From UBA6163 sp031411655 (lineage in GTDB: Bacteria > Planctomycetota > Planctomycetia > Pirellulales > Pirellulaceae), in NCBI GenBank assembly GCA_031411655.1, contig JANOBM010000192.1, positions 71,640-135,639 of the forward strand: DNA of 64,000 nucleotides. Reading direction: 5' to 3'. A program made the position numbers and the translations under genes. Under the pieces are notes generated by a model. The model searched no databases. It worked only from the letters and a program-made list of their open reading frames with translations, and was not told the DNA's origin. Below, piece after piece: positions 9,192-18,086 of the stretch (its first letter is position 1; every line of letters starts with the position of its first letter).

Positions 9192-12100
9192 TTAGCGGAA
9201 ATCGCGACTGGTCGTTTCAAGTCCTCGTACTTCACTGCTGAGGTCGGTGAGGTGACTTACAATGACGTGGATAACGCCTTTGCGGTTTTCTAGTTTGCCA
9301 TCGACCAACCACGCGTTACTGGTCTTCCCAATCCGATAGAAACGCTTCCAAACTTCGGCAAAAAATACCAAGTTGATAGAGCCCGTTTCATCTTCAAGCG
9401 TCACAAATGTAATTCCCTTTGCCGTGCTGGGTCGTTGTCGCAAAAGGACTAGTCCTGCCACTCTCACATGCCGCCCGTCTCTCATCTCCGCGAGAGCCGC
9501 TGCTGTAACGCAGGACAATTGAGAAAGTTCGCGTCTCGCAAATGATATCGGATGGGCCTTGAGACTTAATCCGGTCGTATTGTAGTCGGCGTAAACCTCT
9601 TCAATCGGTTCCATTGAACGCAATTGGATTGGCACTTCATCGTCGTCGTCAAAGCCCGCCAATAGGGGCATCTCACACTCTTTTTTCTCTTGTGAGAGCG
9701 ATTGCCATACAGCTGCTCTTCGGTCATTTGCTAGGCTGTGGAAGGCATCGGCATCCGCAAGCGTTGTCAACGTGGACTGGGTCAACCTAAGGCGACGAGT
9801 CAAATCGGCTAGATCTCTAAAATTACCACTGACAGTTCGCTCCTCCACAATCTTTGATGCAATCTCGATCGGAAGTCCCTTGATCATTCGCAATCCGAGA
9901 CGAATCCCGTTTTTGAAAGCTCCGACTCGATTCGATTTTCCATGTTTGGATAAGTTTTGAGGTTCACCTGTTTGTTCCAGTGCGATAGTCTCAAGCGTGC
10001 AATCCCAATCACTGTTATTCACATCAGCGGCAAGTACCTGTACGCCCGCTTTTTTCGCATCTGCGACGAGTTGTGCTGGGGCATAAAAACCCATCGGTTG
10101 ACTATTGAGCAATGCAGCGCAAAAGGCAGCGGGATAGTGTCGCTTGAGATAGCAGGACGCATAGACGAGTAACGCAAAGCTTGCCGCATGAGACTCCGGA
10201 AATCCGTATTCACCGAACCCGCGAATTTGACGGAAAACTTGCTCCGCGAATGGACCGGTCAAGCCATTAGCCGCCATGCCTTCGATTAACTTGATCCGGA
10301 AGCGATCGATCACACCAGGGCGTCGCCACGCGGCCATGGCTCGACGCAACTGATCCGCTTCTCCTGGAGTAAATCCGGCCGCGACGACCGCCAATCGCAT
10401 CGCTTGCTCTTGAAAGAGTGGAACGCCCAGCGTCTTCTCGAGTACACCGCGAATCGCGTCGTTTGGATACAGTACGGTACTTGGGTTCTCACGCGCTTTT
10501 AAGAAAGGATGAACCATTTGCCCTTGAATAGGGCCCGGCCGGACAATCGCAACTTCGATCACAAGGTCATAGAAACACCGGGGTCGCAGTCTGGGGAGCA
10601 TACTCATCTGCGCGCGGCTTTCGATCTGAAATACACCGACGGTATCTGCGTCGCAGATCATGTCGTAGGTTGGCTGATCATTCGGTGGAATCGTGGCAAG
10701 TGATAATTCGCGTCCTTCGTGATGAGCGACCAGTTCAAAACATCGCCGAATGGCGGACAGCATCCCTAGAGAGAGCACGTCGACCTTAAGAATACCGATT
10801 TCGTCTAGGTCGTCCTTGTCCCATTGGATGACCGTTCGTCCAGGCATCGAGGCATTCTCAATGGGGCACAATTCACAAAGATCTCCTTTGGTCATCACCA
10901 TGCCACCGACATGCTGGGACAGGTGCCTTGGAAAGCCGATTAACGACTCGGTGAGGTATAGAAAGCGGCTGCCGATAGCCGAGTTGGGATCTAATCCCAC
11001 ATCGCGGCAACGGTCGCCGAGTTGAAGTTCGCGATCGTAACTGCCGGCAAGCTTGGCAAGAGGGTCAATGATGTCTGCGGAAAGTCCTAATGACTTACCA
11101 ACTTCGCGGATCGCGCTTCGCGACCGATAAGTCGTTACGGCTGCCGTCATGCCCGCAGAATCGCGTCCGTATTTACTGTAGAGGTATTGCAGTACTTCCT
11201 CTCGACGTTGGTGTTCAAAGTCGACATCGATATCCGGAGCCTCATCACGTTCGCGACTGATGAATCGCTCAAACAGTAGCTCCGTTTCGACAGGGTCGAC
11301 GCTTGTAACGCCAAGGCAGTAACAAACGACAGAGTTCGCTGCACTTCCTCGTCCCTGACAAAGGATGCCTCGCTCTCGGGCAAAGCGAACCATATCCCAA
11401 ACCGTCAAAAAATACGCTTCGTATCTCAGGGACTCGATCAACTCCATCTCATGCTTGAGCACGCCAATGATTCGTTCGGGAACGGCATCGGGCCACCGCT
11501 GTTTCGCACCCTCCCAAGTCAATTTCTTTAAATACTGAATCGGCGACATACCTGGCGGTGCGATCTCTTCCGGGTATTCATAACGCAGTTGGTCCAATCG
11601 AAATGTACAACGATCCGCGATATCGACGGTGCTCGCGATCGCATCAGGGATGTCACGATAGATGATGTCAATCTCGCTGAGCGAACGCAGATGGCGCTGT
11701 GCATTGGCGAACCGTTCGATATGAACTTGGTCGATCGTCGTCCCGTTTCGAATTGCGATCAGGCAATCGTGCAGGACCGATCGCTGCTGCGTGTGGTAAT
11801 GAACGTCGCCAGCGGCCAGTAACGGCAATCCTGTCTCACGTGTTAGAAGTTGAAGCTGCGCGACCTTCATGGCGTCATCGACTCCGCCATGTAGCTCGCA
11901 AAGCAGGTAACCGCGATCGCCAAAGCAATCTCCAAAGCGATGAAGCCTTTCCTGGTTGCTTTCCTCAGAGAGGCTGAGCGGTCGACATGGTCTCACCGCC
12001 GCAACCATGCCCCCACTAAATTCAGCAATGTCGTCCCATTGAAGGTCGCATTCCCCTTTTTCGCGTCGCATCCTCCCGCGGCTGAGCAGTCGGCAAAGTC

Positions 12101-12359
12101 TGCCGTAGCTAGCGCGATCGGTTGGCCACAACACCATCATCGGCGAATCGCTCGGGTGAACCTCTGCACCGACTAAGTAGGTGAAGCCAAGCTCCTTGGC
12201 GGGGGTCCATCCACGTACTATGCCCGCCAGCGAATTCCGATCGGTGATGGCGAGCCCGGTGTAACCCAAGGATGCTGCTTGCTCGACAAGCTCGGCAGGA
12301 TGCGAAGCGGCCTCGAGAAACGAAAAGTTACTCTTACAGTGCAGCTCGACGTAACGCAT
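9192..12359 (-). CDS. dnaE2: error-prone DNA polymerase DnaE2 (ImuC)
   Basis: This C-family polymerase alpha subunit of about 1,055 residues performs translesion synthesis in damage-induced mutagenesis. The N-terminal PHP domain starts at MRYVELHCKSNFSFLE, the polymerase core carries the catalytic aspartates in APDIDVDFEHQRREEV, and helix-hairpin-helix and C-terminal OB-fold segments follow (VRVAGLVLLRQRPSTAKG). Length and N-terminus match DnaE2 rather than replicative DnaE1. DnaE2 commonly works with ImuA and ImuB encoded beside it, but neither is here. The frame extends to an ATG at 12395; the canonical N-terminus favours 12359. An inverted repeat at 12408-12426 lies just upstream and could be an operator. 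Confidence 0.93.
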   Translation of the reverse strand: MRYVELHCKSNFSFLEAASHPAELVEQAASLGYTGLAITDRNSLAGIVRGWTPAKELGFTYLVGAEVHPSDSPMMVLWPTDRASYGRLCRLLSRGRMRREKGECDLQWDDIAEFSGGMVAAVRPCRPLSLSEESNQERLHRFGDCFGDRGYLLCELHGGVDDAMKVAQLQLLTRETGLPLLAAGDVHYHTQQRSVLHDCLIAIRNGTTIDQVHIERFANAQRHLRSLSEIDIIYRDIPDAIASTVDIADRCTFRLDQLRYEYPEEIAPPGMSPIQYLKKLTWEGAKQRWPDAVPERIIGVLKHEMELIESLRYEAYFLTVWDMVRFARERGILCQGRGSAANSVVCYCLGVTSVDPVETELLFERFISRERDEAPDIDVDFEHQRREEVLQYLYSKYGRDSAGMTAAVTTYRSRSAIREVGKSLGLSADIIDPLAKLAGSYDRELQLGDRCRDVGLDPNSAIGSRFLYLTESLIGFPRHLSQHVGGMVMTKGDLCELCPIENASMPGRTVIQWDKDDLDEIGILKVDVLSLGMLSAIRRCFELVAHHEGRELSLATIPPNDQPTYDMICDADTVGVFQIESRAQMSMLPRLRPRCFYDLVIEVAIVRPGPIQGQMVHPFLKARENPSTVLYPNDAIRGVLEKTLGVPLFQEQAMRLAVVAAGFTPGEADQLRRAMAAWRRPGVIDRFRIKLIEGMAANGLTGPFAEQVFRQIRGFGEYGFPESHAASFALLVYASCYLKRHYPAAFCAALLNSQPMGFYAPAQLVADAKKAGVQVLAADVNNSDWDCTLETIALEQTGEPQNLSKHGKSNRVGAFKNGIRLGLRMIKGLPIEIASKIVEERTVSGNFRDLADLTRRLRLTQSTLTTLADADAFHSLANDRRAAVWQSLSQEKKECEMPLLAGFDDDDEVPIQLRSMEPIEEVYADYNTTGLSLKAHPISFARRELSQLSCVTAAALAEMRDGRHVRVAGLVLLRQRPSTAKGITFVTLEDETGSINLVFFAEVWKRFYRIGKTSNAWLVDGKLENRKGVIHVIVSHLTDLSSEVRGLETTSRDFR

Positions 12360-12407
12360 TTTTGAACCTGCCGGATATGGTGAACGGGGGTTCATGTTAT
12401 CTTAGGA

Positions 12408-12426
12408 GATTGCTTTTACAGCAATC
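12408..12426. promoter_or_regulatory. inverted repeat upstream of dnaE2
   Basis: GATTGC and GCAATC form perfect 6-bp arms around a 7-base spacer, 12-49 bases upstream of the two possible dnaE2 starts. The spacing resembles a dimeric repressor site. Whether LexA or another damage regulator binds is unknown; the sequence is not the proteobacterial SOS box. Confidence 0.4.
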
Positions 12427-12557
12427 ACCTCTACCAGAATCCACGCCATTTAGGTTGGAATCGTAAGATGCAAGATTTTGCGTTTGACCCACCAAGATTG
12501 GGGTAGGCTTTACGAATTACCCACCATCATGATCACAACGCCGCCCCGAGAACTTCA

Positions 12558-13034
12558 ATGAATGAATCCTCTTCTGCCTTCCCTACTACCGGTAACGCTT
12601 CGGACGCTGCTAATCCGCGATGGAGTGAGGCACGCCAGACGACGATTGACGATGAACTTAGCCATTCGGCACTGATAGGCTACATCTTTTGGGTCATCGG
12701 GTTCACGGGGGCGCATCGGTTTTTCTTTGGAAAGCCGCTTACCGGAGCAATTTGGTTCTTTACCGGCGGACTCCTTTTGATCGGTTGGATCGTCGATGTC
12801 TTCTTGGTGCCGGCAATGGCGCGGGAAGCGGACCGCCGATACCCTCAGACCAGCCATGATTACAACCTAGCGTGGCTTCTACTCGTGTTCCTTGGCTTTT
12901 TCGGCGCTCACCGGTTTTACCTTGGAAAGTACCTCACCGCGGTACTGTACTTAGTCACCGGTGGATTGTTTGGGATCGGCTATGTGTACGATTTACTGAC
13001 ACTGAACGATCAAATCGCTGAAATGGCAGCCTGA
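12558..13034 (+). CDS. TM2-domain membrane protein (two TM2 units)
   Basis: The 158-residue protein contains two TM2 domains. The first (about residues 38-80) has IGFTGAHRFFFGKPLTGA and IGWIVDVF; the second (about 105-150) has FGAHRFYLGKYLTA and IGYVYDLLTLND. Each is a pair of transmembrane helices joined by a short turn with the conserved G-x-HRFY-x-G signature. Function is unknown; TM2 proteins are widespread small inner-membrane proteins. It ends two bases from the stop of the convergent dipeptidase gene, leaving no room for a separate terminator. Confidence 0.88.
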   Translation: MNESSSAFPTTGNASDAANPRWSEARQTTIDDELSHSALIGYIFWVIGFTGAHRFFFGKPLTGAIWFFTGGLLLIGWIVDVFLVPAMAREADRRYPQTSHDYNLAWLLLVFLGFFGAHRFYLGKYLTAVLYLVTGGLFGIGYVYDLLTLNDQIAEMAA

Positions 13035-13036
13035 AG

Positions 13037-14119
13037 TCACCCCGGTATGAATGTCTTGCTCGGCAACACTTCTCCAAAAAATCGCAACCAGTTGCCAGAC
13101 ATGATCAGCTCGATATCCGCTTCAGGGTAACCACGCTGTTCAAGCCGCTCCGGCAGAATGCGTTGCAGATCGGAGAACCGTTGCAGGTCGGCTGGTGTTT
13201 GTTCGTTTCCGTAGCCGCCATCGAGGTCGGTGCCAATGGCTGCATGCCGAACGTTGCCAGCCAATTGGCAGATCACATCGATGTTGTCGACTGCTGTATC
13301 AATGGTCGCTGTAGGCTTGGTCGAGCCACGCACATAGCCGTCTTGCAGCATGATCACATCAAACGCAGTTCCGATCACGCCGTCTCGCTCGATGACGGCC
13401 CGGAGTTGCGAATCACTGAACTGTCGTTGCCAATTGCAAATGCGACGCGCATTCTGATGGCTCGCGTGTATCCTTCCCGAAAACCGATCGAGGAGTTGCC
13501 AGAAAGCGACATCGGATAGATGGGTAACGTCCACCGTCATCCCTAGACGCTCAATGTTTTTGAGCAGCGGAATCGCATCGACTGCCAAGCCGACTTCGGT
13601 GCGAGTGCCACCACCGTATCGATTCGCGCCGTAGTGGGTCAGCCCAATCGCTCTCAAGCCATGTTCGTAGAACTCCACCACTGTGTCGGGTGTTAGCAAG
13701 GGGTCTGCGCCCTCCATGGTGAGAATAAAACCCAGAGGCTCAGACTGCGGTGCGGCGTTATAGCTTGCGACATGCTGCGCGAGTTGCTCGCTGGTGCGCA
13801 GCATCCGCATGTACCCTGCCTGCTCCATTGCACGGTAATAGGCTAGATGTGCATGTGCCATCGCGTAGCACGTTTCGGGTGTTGTCCAACCGAAGTCATG
13901 GTCGATTTCCTTTTCCTGACGCGCTAGCAGGGTCGTCAGGCAAACGCCAACCTGCGACGCCCTTAACTCGGGAAAGCTGAGCGTTCCATTGCACCGTCCC
14001 GGCGCCGTCATGCCTGCGGTCTTCTCTTGGACGCGAATATCATCGACCGTCATTCGCAAATCGCGATTCCAATCGATCGCATTCAATGCAAGATCGAGGT
14101 GACCATCGAATAGAAGCAT
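13037..14119 (-). CDS. membrane dipeptidase (peptidase family M19)
   Basis: This is a 360-residue zinc-dependent dipeptidase of the renal dipeptidase family, which often accepts dipeptides with a D-residue at the C-terminus. The metal ligands HxD are His7 and Asp9 in DGHLDLAL. Other family signatures are LTHYGANRYGGG, VDVTHLSD, ASHQNAR and IGTDLDGGYG. There is no signal peptide, so it is probably cytoplasmic. It lies 48 bases downstream of the RraA-like gene on the minus strand, probably as one operon, and diverges from the MlrC / D-threonine aldolase / MFS genes. The cluster suggests catabolism of unusual peptides or D-amino acids. Confidence 0.9.
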   Translation of the reverse strand: MLLFDGHLDLALNAIDWNRDLRMTVDDIRVQEKTAGMTAPGRCNGTLSFPELRASQVGVCLTTLLARQEKEIDHDFGWTTPETCYAMAHAHLAYYRAMEQAGYMRMLRTSEQLAQHVASYNAAPQSEPLGFILTMEGADPLLTPDTVVEFYEHGLRAIGLTHYGANRYGGGTRTEVGLAVDAIPLLKNIERLGMTVDVTHLSDVAFWQLLDRFSGRIHASHQNARRICNWQRQFSDSQLRAVIERDGVIGTAFDVIMLQDGYVRGSTKPTATIDTAVDNIDVICQLAGNVRHAAIGTDLDGGYGNEQTPADLQRFSDLQRILPERLEQRGYPEADIELIMSGNWLRFFGEVLPSKTFIPG

Positions 14120-14167
14120 CTTCTTTCCTCATGCTGTTAATACAACCGTTGTGATACCAATCCGCGC

Positions 14168-14881
14168 TCAAAGCACCCCAAACTTCGCAAAGGCCGCGGA
14201 TGCAGACATGCCTGCTTTCACTGCCTCGCGAACTTGATCTTCGGCATGAGACTTCTTCCACGCCGCAGATACCACCTCGACTTCGACTGACCTCGGCACG
14301 ATGACGATCCCATCGTCGTCTGCTGCGATCAGATCGCCAGGAGAGATAGCGACCCCATCCAGTTCAACCGTCACATCATAATCGATCACACGTTGTCGAT
14401 TGCGGCTGTCGTAGGGGCAGCAACCGCGTGCGAAAACGGGGAATTCAAGCTTGCGGATCATCGCTCGATCTCTGATCGCGCCATCGACGATGACGCCGAT
14501 GCAACCCGCATTGGTCGCGGCTGTCGTCAGTAATTCGCCCCATATCCCTGACCGCATGGAGCCGCCAGCAGCGCATACAATTACATCGTCCGCCTGACAT
14601 GAATCGATCGCCCGCAATTCCAACTGATACGGCTCGGGGTCGACGTGAGCCATGTCAGCCCACAGGGTTGTCTTTACTCGCCCCACCAGAAACACTCCCG
14701 GCATCGTGATCGATGCAAGCGGTAACCGAGGCGATTGACGAGCATACCCATGAGCGTCCAACGCATCACAAAGCAGCGGTACCGTCAACCGCTTACGGAT
14801 CTGGTCGAGTGTCACCTTGACCGTGGTTGCCTGTTCATGGTTGGCCTGAGGTTGAACATGGTCATCGGCTGAATCATGCAT
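14168..14881 (-). CDS. RraA-family protein (aldolase/decarboxylase-like)
   Basis: The protein of about 237 residues has the RraA/HMG-aldolase fold. The signature region includes GIWGELLTTAATNAG, VDGAIRD and PGDLIAADDDGIVIVPR. Family members either inhibit RNase E (RraA proper) or act as metal-dependent 4-hydroxy-4-methyl-2-oxoglutarate aldolases / oxaloacetate decarboxylases. The catabolic neighbourhood favours an enzymatic role. The Arg-Asp pair in the VDGAIRD segment needed for the lyase is present. The frame is open to 14962, but the homologous part begins at about TLDQIRKRL, so ATG 14881 is preferred with moderate confidence. The N-terminal 20 residues are poorly conserved in appearance. 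Confidence 0.82.
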   Translation of the reverse strand: MHDSADDHVQPQANHEQATTVKVTLDQIRKRLTVPLLCDALDAHGYARQSPRLPLASITMPGVFLVGRVKTTLWADMAHVDPEPYQLELRAIDSCQADDVIVCAAGGSMRSGIWGELLTTAATNAGCIGVIVDGAIRDRAMIRKLEFPVFARGCCPYDSRNRQRVIDYDVTVELDGVAISPGDLIAADDDGIVIVPRSVEVEVVSAAWKKSHAEDQVREAVKAGMSASAAFAKFGVL

Positions 14882-15272
14882 TGCGACACTCGATTGCTGC
14901 GTACTGTGGCACCGGTTATCTCCTTGCAGGCGAAGCGAAATGGTTTGGGATGATTGCCCCATGCGTTACTTGCAGGTCGTCAGTAAACGCTCCGTCCGTC
15001 ATGTATCCGTCCGTCATGTATCTGTCCGTCATGTACCCAACGGTGCCGAGTATTTTCAGAAAGCGATGCGAGCTCGAAATTTTTAAACTGACGTCGGCTC
15101 CAAAGTTTGCCAACGGGCGTCCAATCGGATAGCCTACTCACCGATTGCCTGCCTAAATGGTGAAGATTGGTTTTATCTTTCCGCTTGACGGAACGCAACG
15201 ACGGGCGTGTAATGCCTGCGGCGCGAGTGCCCTATCTGTAGGAACCGAGCTAAATCGGCCTGTGAGGTTGAG
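14882..15272. other. divergent intergenic region with tandem repeat
   Basis: This region of 310-390 bases separates the minus-strand rraA-like/dipeptidase pair from the plus-strand mlrC-like operon and must hold both promoters. The one obvious element is the 3 x 15 bp repeat at 14992-15036. Short open frames here contain only repeat translations (MYPSVMYLSVMYP) and are not taken as genes. Confidence 0.5.
14992..15036. repeat. 3 x 15-bp tandem repeat
   Basis: The unit is CCGTCCGTCATGTAT, present twice exactly (14992-15006, 15007-15021), followed by CTGTCCGTCATGTAC (15022-15036). It sits in the promoter region between two divergent operons and has no spacers. Confidence 0.9.
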
Positions 15273-16877
15273 TTGTTTCGCAAATTCGAGGACTCTAATA
15301 TAGCGGCAGCAAGCGACACGGGGACGGCGCACCGCAGAGTTCTCGTCGCCGCACTTTTCCACGAAACCCATGCGTTTCTTGAGGGAACGACTGGATGGGA
15401 CGCGTTCAAAATTCACCGTGGCGATGAGATGTTGCAGCTCAGCGGAGAGGCCTCGCCGCTGGGAGGCGTCCTTGAATTTGCTAATGCTCAGGGATGGCAC
15501 GTGTTGCCCGCAATCTCTGCGGCGGCAGTGCCAAGCGCAACAGTCGCGGATGACGTTTGGACTCGCTACTGGGATGAGTTTGCATCATTGGCAAAACCGC
15601 ATCTGCAGGAAGGTATTGACGCAGTCTTTCTGGTGCTTCATGGTGCGATGGTCTGTGAGTCGGTGCGGGACGTCGAAGGTGAATTTCTTCGAAGGCTTCG
15701 CGTACTTTTGAATTCACGCGAGTTGCCTGTATTCGGAGTGTTTGACCTGCATGCAAACCTTAGCTCAGCCATGGCGGATGAAAGCAACTGTTTAGTTGCT
15801 TATCGCGAGAACCCACATTGGGATGCTCGCGATTCCGCAGTACGTGCCGCGGGCTTACTTGCTAACGCACTTGACTCAGGCGACAGGCCTCATCAGGTCA
15901 TCGCACGACTCCCGATTGTTTGGCCGCCCACGGGAACCGCGTCGAGCGTCGAGCCGATGAAACGCCTGCTTGCTCTCGCGAGGCAATTAGAAGCCGAGCA
16001 CCCCACTTTCTATTGCGTAAACGTCGTTCCCGGGTTTGCTTTTTCAGATACCGTCGATACGGGAGTCCGATTTGGTATTTCAACCATTGGGACCAAGGAT
16101 GAGGCATTGGCGGCATTGGATCGACTGTCGATACTCGCCTTGGAACTTGCGGAGTGTGGAAATGTCGTCGAGAGCAATCTCGGGATGGTATTGCAGGATA
16201 TCGTTGATCACCCGGTTTCAGGATTGACAGTCCTTGCAGAGCCAACCGACAACATCGGCGCGGGTGCGCCCGGCGATGGGACAGGTCTTCTTCGTGGTCT
16301 TATCCAGTATGAAATCCAGAGAGCTGCGATTTGCCTCTGCGATCCACAATCGGTTTTACGTTTGGAAAACCGTCTCGTGGGTGAGGTTGTCACTTTAGAC
16401 TTAGGAGGGCGCGGCAGTCGGTTCGACGCTGGGCCGCTGACATTGGATTGTGAATTGCGACTTCTCAGCGACGGACTATTTGAACTTGAGGACAAGCAAA
16501 GCCACTTGGCATCGCTGTTTGGAAGTCGATTCGATATGGGGCGAGCAGCCGTGGTTCGTCACGCTGGCATCACGATCCTATTGACTTCTCAACGCACGCC
16601 ACCGATGGACCTCGGGCAGTGGCATCATATGGGAGTCGCAGTCGAAGACTATTCGGTCGTTGGCGTAAAAGCGGCTGTGGCGCATCGTCGAGCCTATGAT
16701 GCGATTGCCGTTCGCCACTTTTGGGTCGATACGCCAGGCCCATGTTCGTCTCGACTGGAGCGATTTGCTTACGAAAATATCGAGCGGCCTTGTTATCCGT
16801 TTGATCTGCTGGCGACGATTAAGTCGCAATTCGTTTGCCCTTCCAAACTGCCAAACTCGAAATGCACCGTCCCTTGA
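15273..16877 (+). CDS. MlrC-like M81 family metallopeptidase
   Basis: The 534-residue protein matches the microcystinase C (MlrC; DUF1485 plus MlrC C-terminal) family. Conserved stretches are ALFHETHAFL near the N-terminus, FLVLHGAMVCESVRDVEGE, GVFDLHANLS, AYRENPHWD, and in the second half DNIGAGAPGDGT and LDLGGRGS. MlrC hydrolyses the linearised tetrapeptide of microcystin; most relatives have unknown substrates, probably peptides or amides. The start is TTG 15273, with GAGG upstream; no ATG lies in a sensible place. It is the first gene of a plus-strand run with the D-threonine-aldolase-like and MFS genes, suggesting shared catabolism. Confidence 0.85.
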   Translation: MFRKFEDSNIAAASDTGTAHRRVLVAALFHETHAFLEGTTGWDAFKIHRGDEMLQLSGEASPLGGVLEFANAQGWHVLPAISAAAVPSATVADDVWTRYWDEFASLAKPHLQEGIDAVFLVLHGAMVCESVRDVEGEFLRRLRVLLNSRELPVFGVFDLHANLSSAMADESNCLVAYRENPHWDARDSAVRAAGLLANALDSGDRPHQVIARLPIVWPPTGTASSVEPMKRLLALARQLEAEHPTFYCVNVVPGFAFSDTVDTGVRFGISTIGTKDEALAALDRLSILALELAECGNVVESNLGMVLQDIVDHPVSGLTVLAEPTDNIGAGAPGDGTGLLRGLIQYEIQRAAICLCDPQSVLRLENRLVGEVVTLDLGGRGSRFDAGPLTLDCELRLLSDGLFELEDKQSHLASLFGSRFDMGRAAVVRHAGITILLTSQRTPPMDLGQWHHMGVAVEDYSVVGVKAAVAHRRAYDAIAVRHFWVDTPGPCSSRLERFAYENIERPCYPFDLLATIKSQFVCPSKLPNSKCTVP

Positions 16878-16976
16878 CGCAAGATTTCGGGTATTTTTAT
16901 CAACCTCGCAGGTCGGTACTGACAATACAAGTATCACTTGTGCCCTCCTTTCATCCCCTTTTTGAAAGTTCGCGAA

Positions 16977-18086
16977 GTGAGCTTTTGGTACGAGATCGAG
17001 AATGTCGCCGATGTCGCGTCCCCTGCCCTGTTGATTTATCCCGATCGAGTGTTGGAGAACCTAAAGCGGATGATTGCGATGGCTGGTGGTGACGCCGCTC
17101 GCCTTCGCCCCCATGTCAAGACACACAAGCTTCCGCAAATCATTCGAATGAAACGTTCATTGGGTATTGAACGCTTCAAGACATCAACGATCGCTGAAGC
17201 AGAGATGACGGCGATGGAAGGTGGGCAAGATATCTTGCTGGCCTATCAGCCGGTTGGCCCGAATGTCGTAAGGTTGGCAAAGTTGATTCAGCGTTTTCCC
17301 CAAACGCGTTTCAGCGCGCTGGTCGATAACGAATGGTCGTTGGAGGAGATCTCAAAAGGCGCGATCGAGCATGGCGTCGAAGTCAACCTGTTTGTTGATC
17401 TTAATGTTGGGATGAACCGAACCGGTATCGTTCCTGGAGAGGCAGCCGTGCGTCTTTACTCTCGCGTTTGCAATACTTGCGGCATCGCGCCTGCAGGTGT
17501 ACATGCTTATGATGGCCATTTGCATAACGCGAATTTTGTCGCCCTGACGAGCGAATCCAATTCGGTGTTTTCGAGCGTCCTGTCCTTCATTGACCGCCTT
17601 GATAACGAACGGTTGCCTGTTCCGCACATCGTGGCCGGCGGAACGCCTACGTCCTCTTTGCTATTAAAGCATCCAAAAGTAGAGGTTGGTGCTGGAACCA
17701 CTGTCCTTTGGGATTTTGGTCAAGCGGAGACATCGCCGGACCTGAACTACTTGAACGCAGCCGTGTTACTCGCGCGGGTCATCAGTCGGCCTACTTCGGA
17801 TCGATTGTGCCTTGATGTCGGACACAAGGCGGTGGCATCCGAGATGGCGCAACCTCGTGTTCGATGGTTTGGATTAGAAAATGCAGAGGTCGTGATGCAC
17901 AGCGAAGAGCATTTGGTCCTGCGAATTGATAATGCAGAGCAGTTCGCCGTAGGAACGGTACTGTATGGCATTCCCCGCCATATCTGCCCGACCGTTGCGC
18001 TACATAACGAAGTCGGCTGTGTTCGAGATGGAAGAGTGGTGGAACGTTGGCCAGTGACTGCGAGAGCACGATGCCTGACGATCTAA
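16977..18086 (+). CDS. D-threonine aldolase-like PLP enzyme (alanine racemase fold)
   Basis: The 369-residue PLP enzyme has a fold-type III barrel. The PLP lysine is Lys48 in RPHVKTHK, and the C-terminal domain has the metal-binding H-x-C motif in PRHICPTVALHNE that marks the D-threonine aldolase / D-serine dehydratase group. It probably cleaves or dehydrates a D-hydroxy-amino acid. GTG 16977 gives the family-typical N-terminus MSFWYEIENVADVASPALL; the frame extends to a TTG at 16938. It lies about 100 bases after the MlrC-like gene and overlaps the MFS transporter start by 16 bases, implying coupled translation. Confidence 0.87.
   Translation: MSFWYEIENVADVASPALLIYPDRVLENLKRMIAMAGGDAARLRPHVKTHKLPQIIRMKRSLGIERFKTSTIAEAEMTAMEGGQDILLAYQPVGPNVVRLAKLIQRFPQTRFSALVDNEWSLEEISKGAIEHGVEVNLFVDLNVGMNRTGIVPGEAAVRLYSRVCNTCGIAPAGVHAYDGHLHNANFVALTSESNSVFSSVLSFIDRLDNERLPVPHIVAGGTPTSSLLLKHPKVEVGAGTTVLWDFGQAETSPDLNYLNAAVLLARVISRPTSDRLCLDVGHKAVASEMAQPRVRWFGLENAEVVMHSEEHLVLRIDNAEQFAVGTVLYGIPRHICPTVALHNEVGCVRDGRVVERWPVTARARCLTI

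Noticed and set aside
12408..12426. Calling the dnaE2 inverted repeat a LexA box
   Set aside because: The sequence does not match a LexA site I know, so only an operator candidate is reported.
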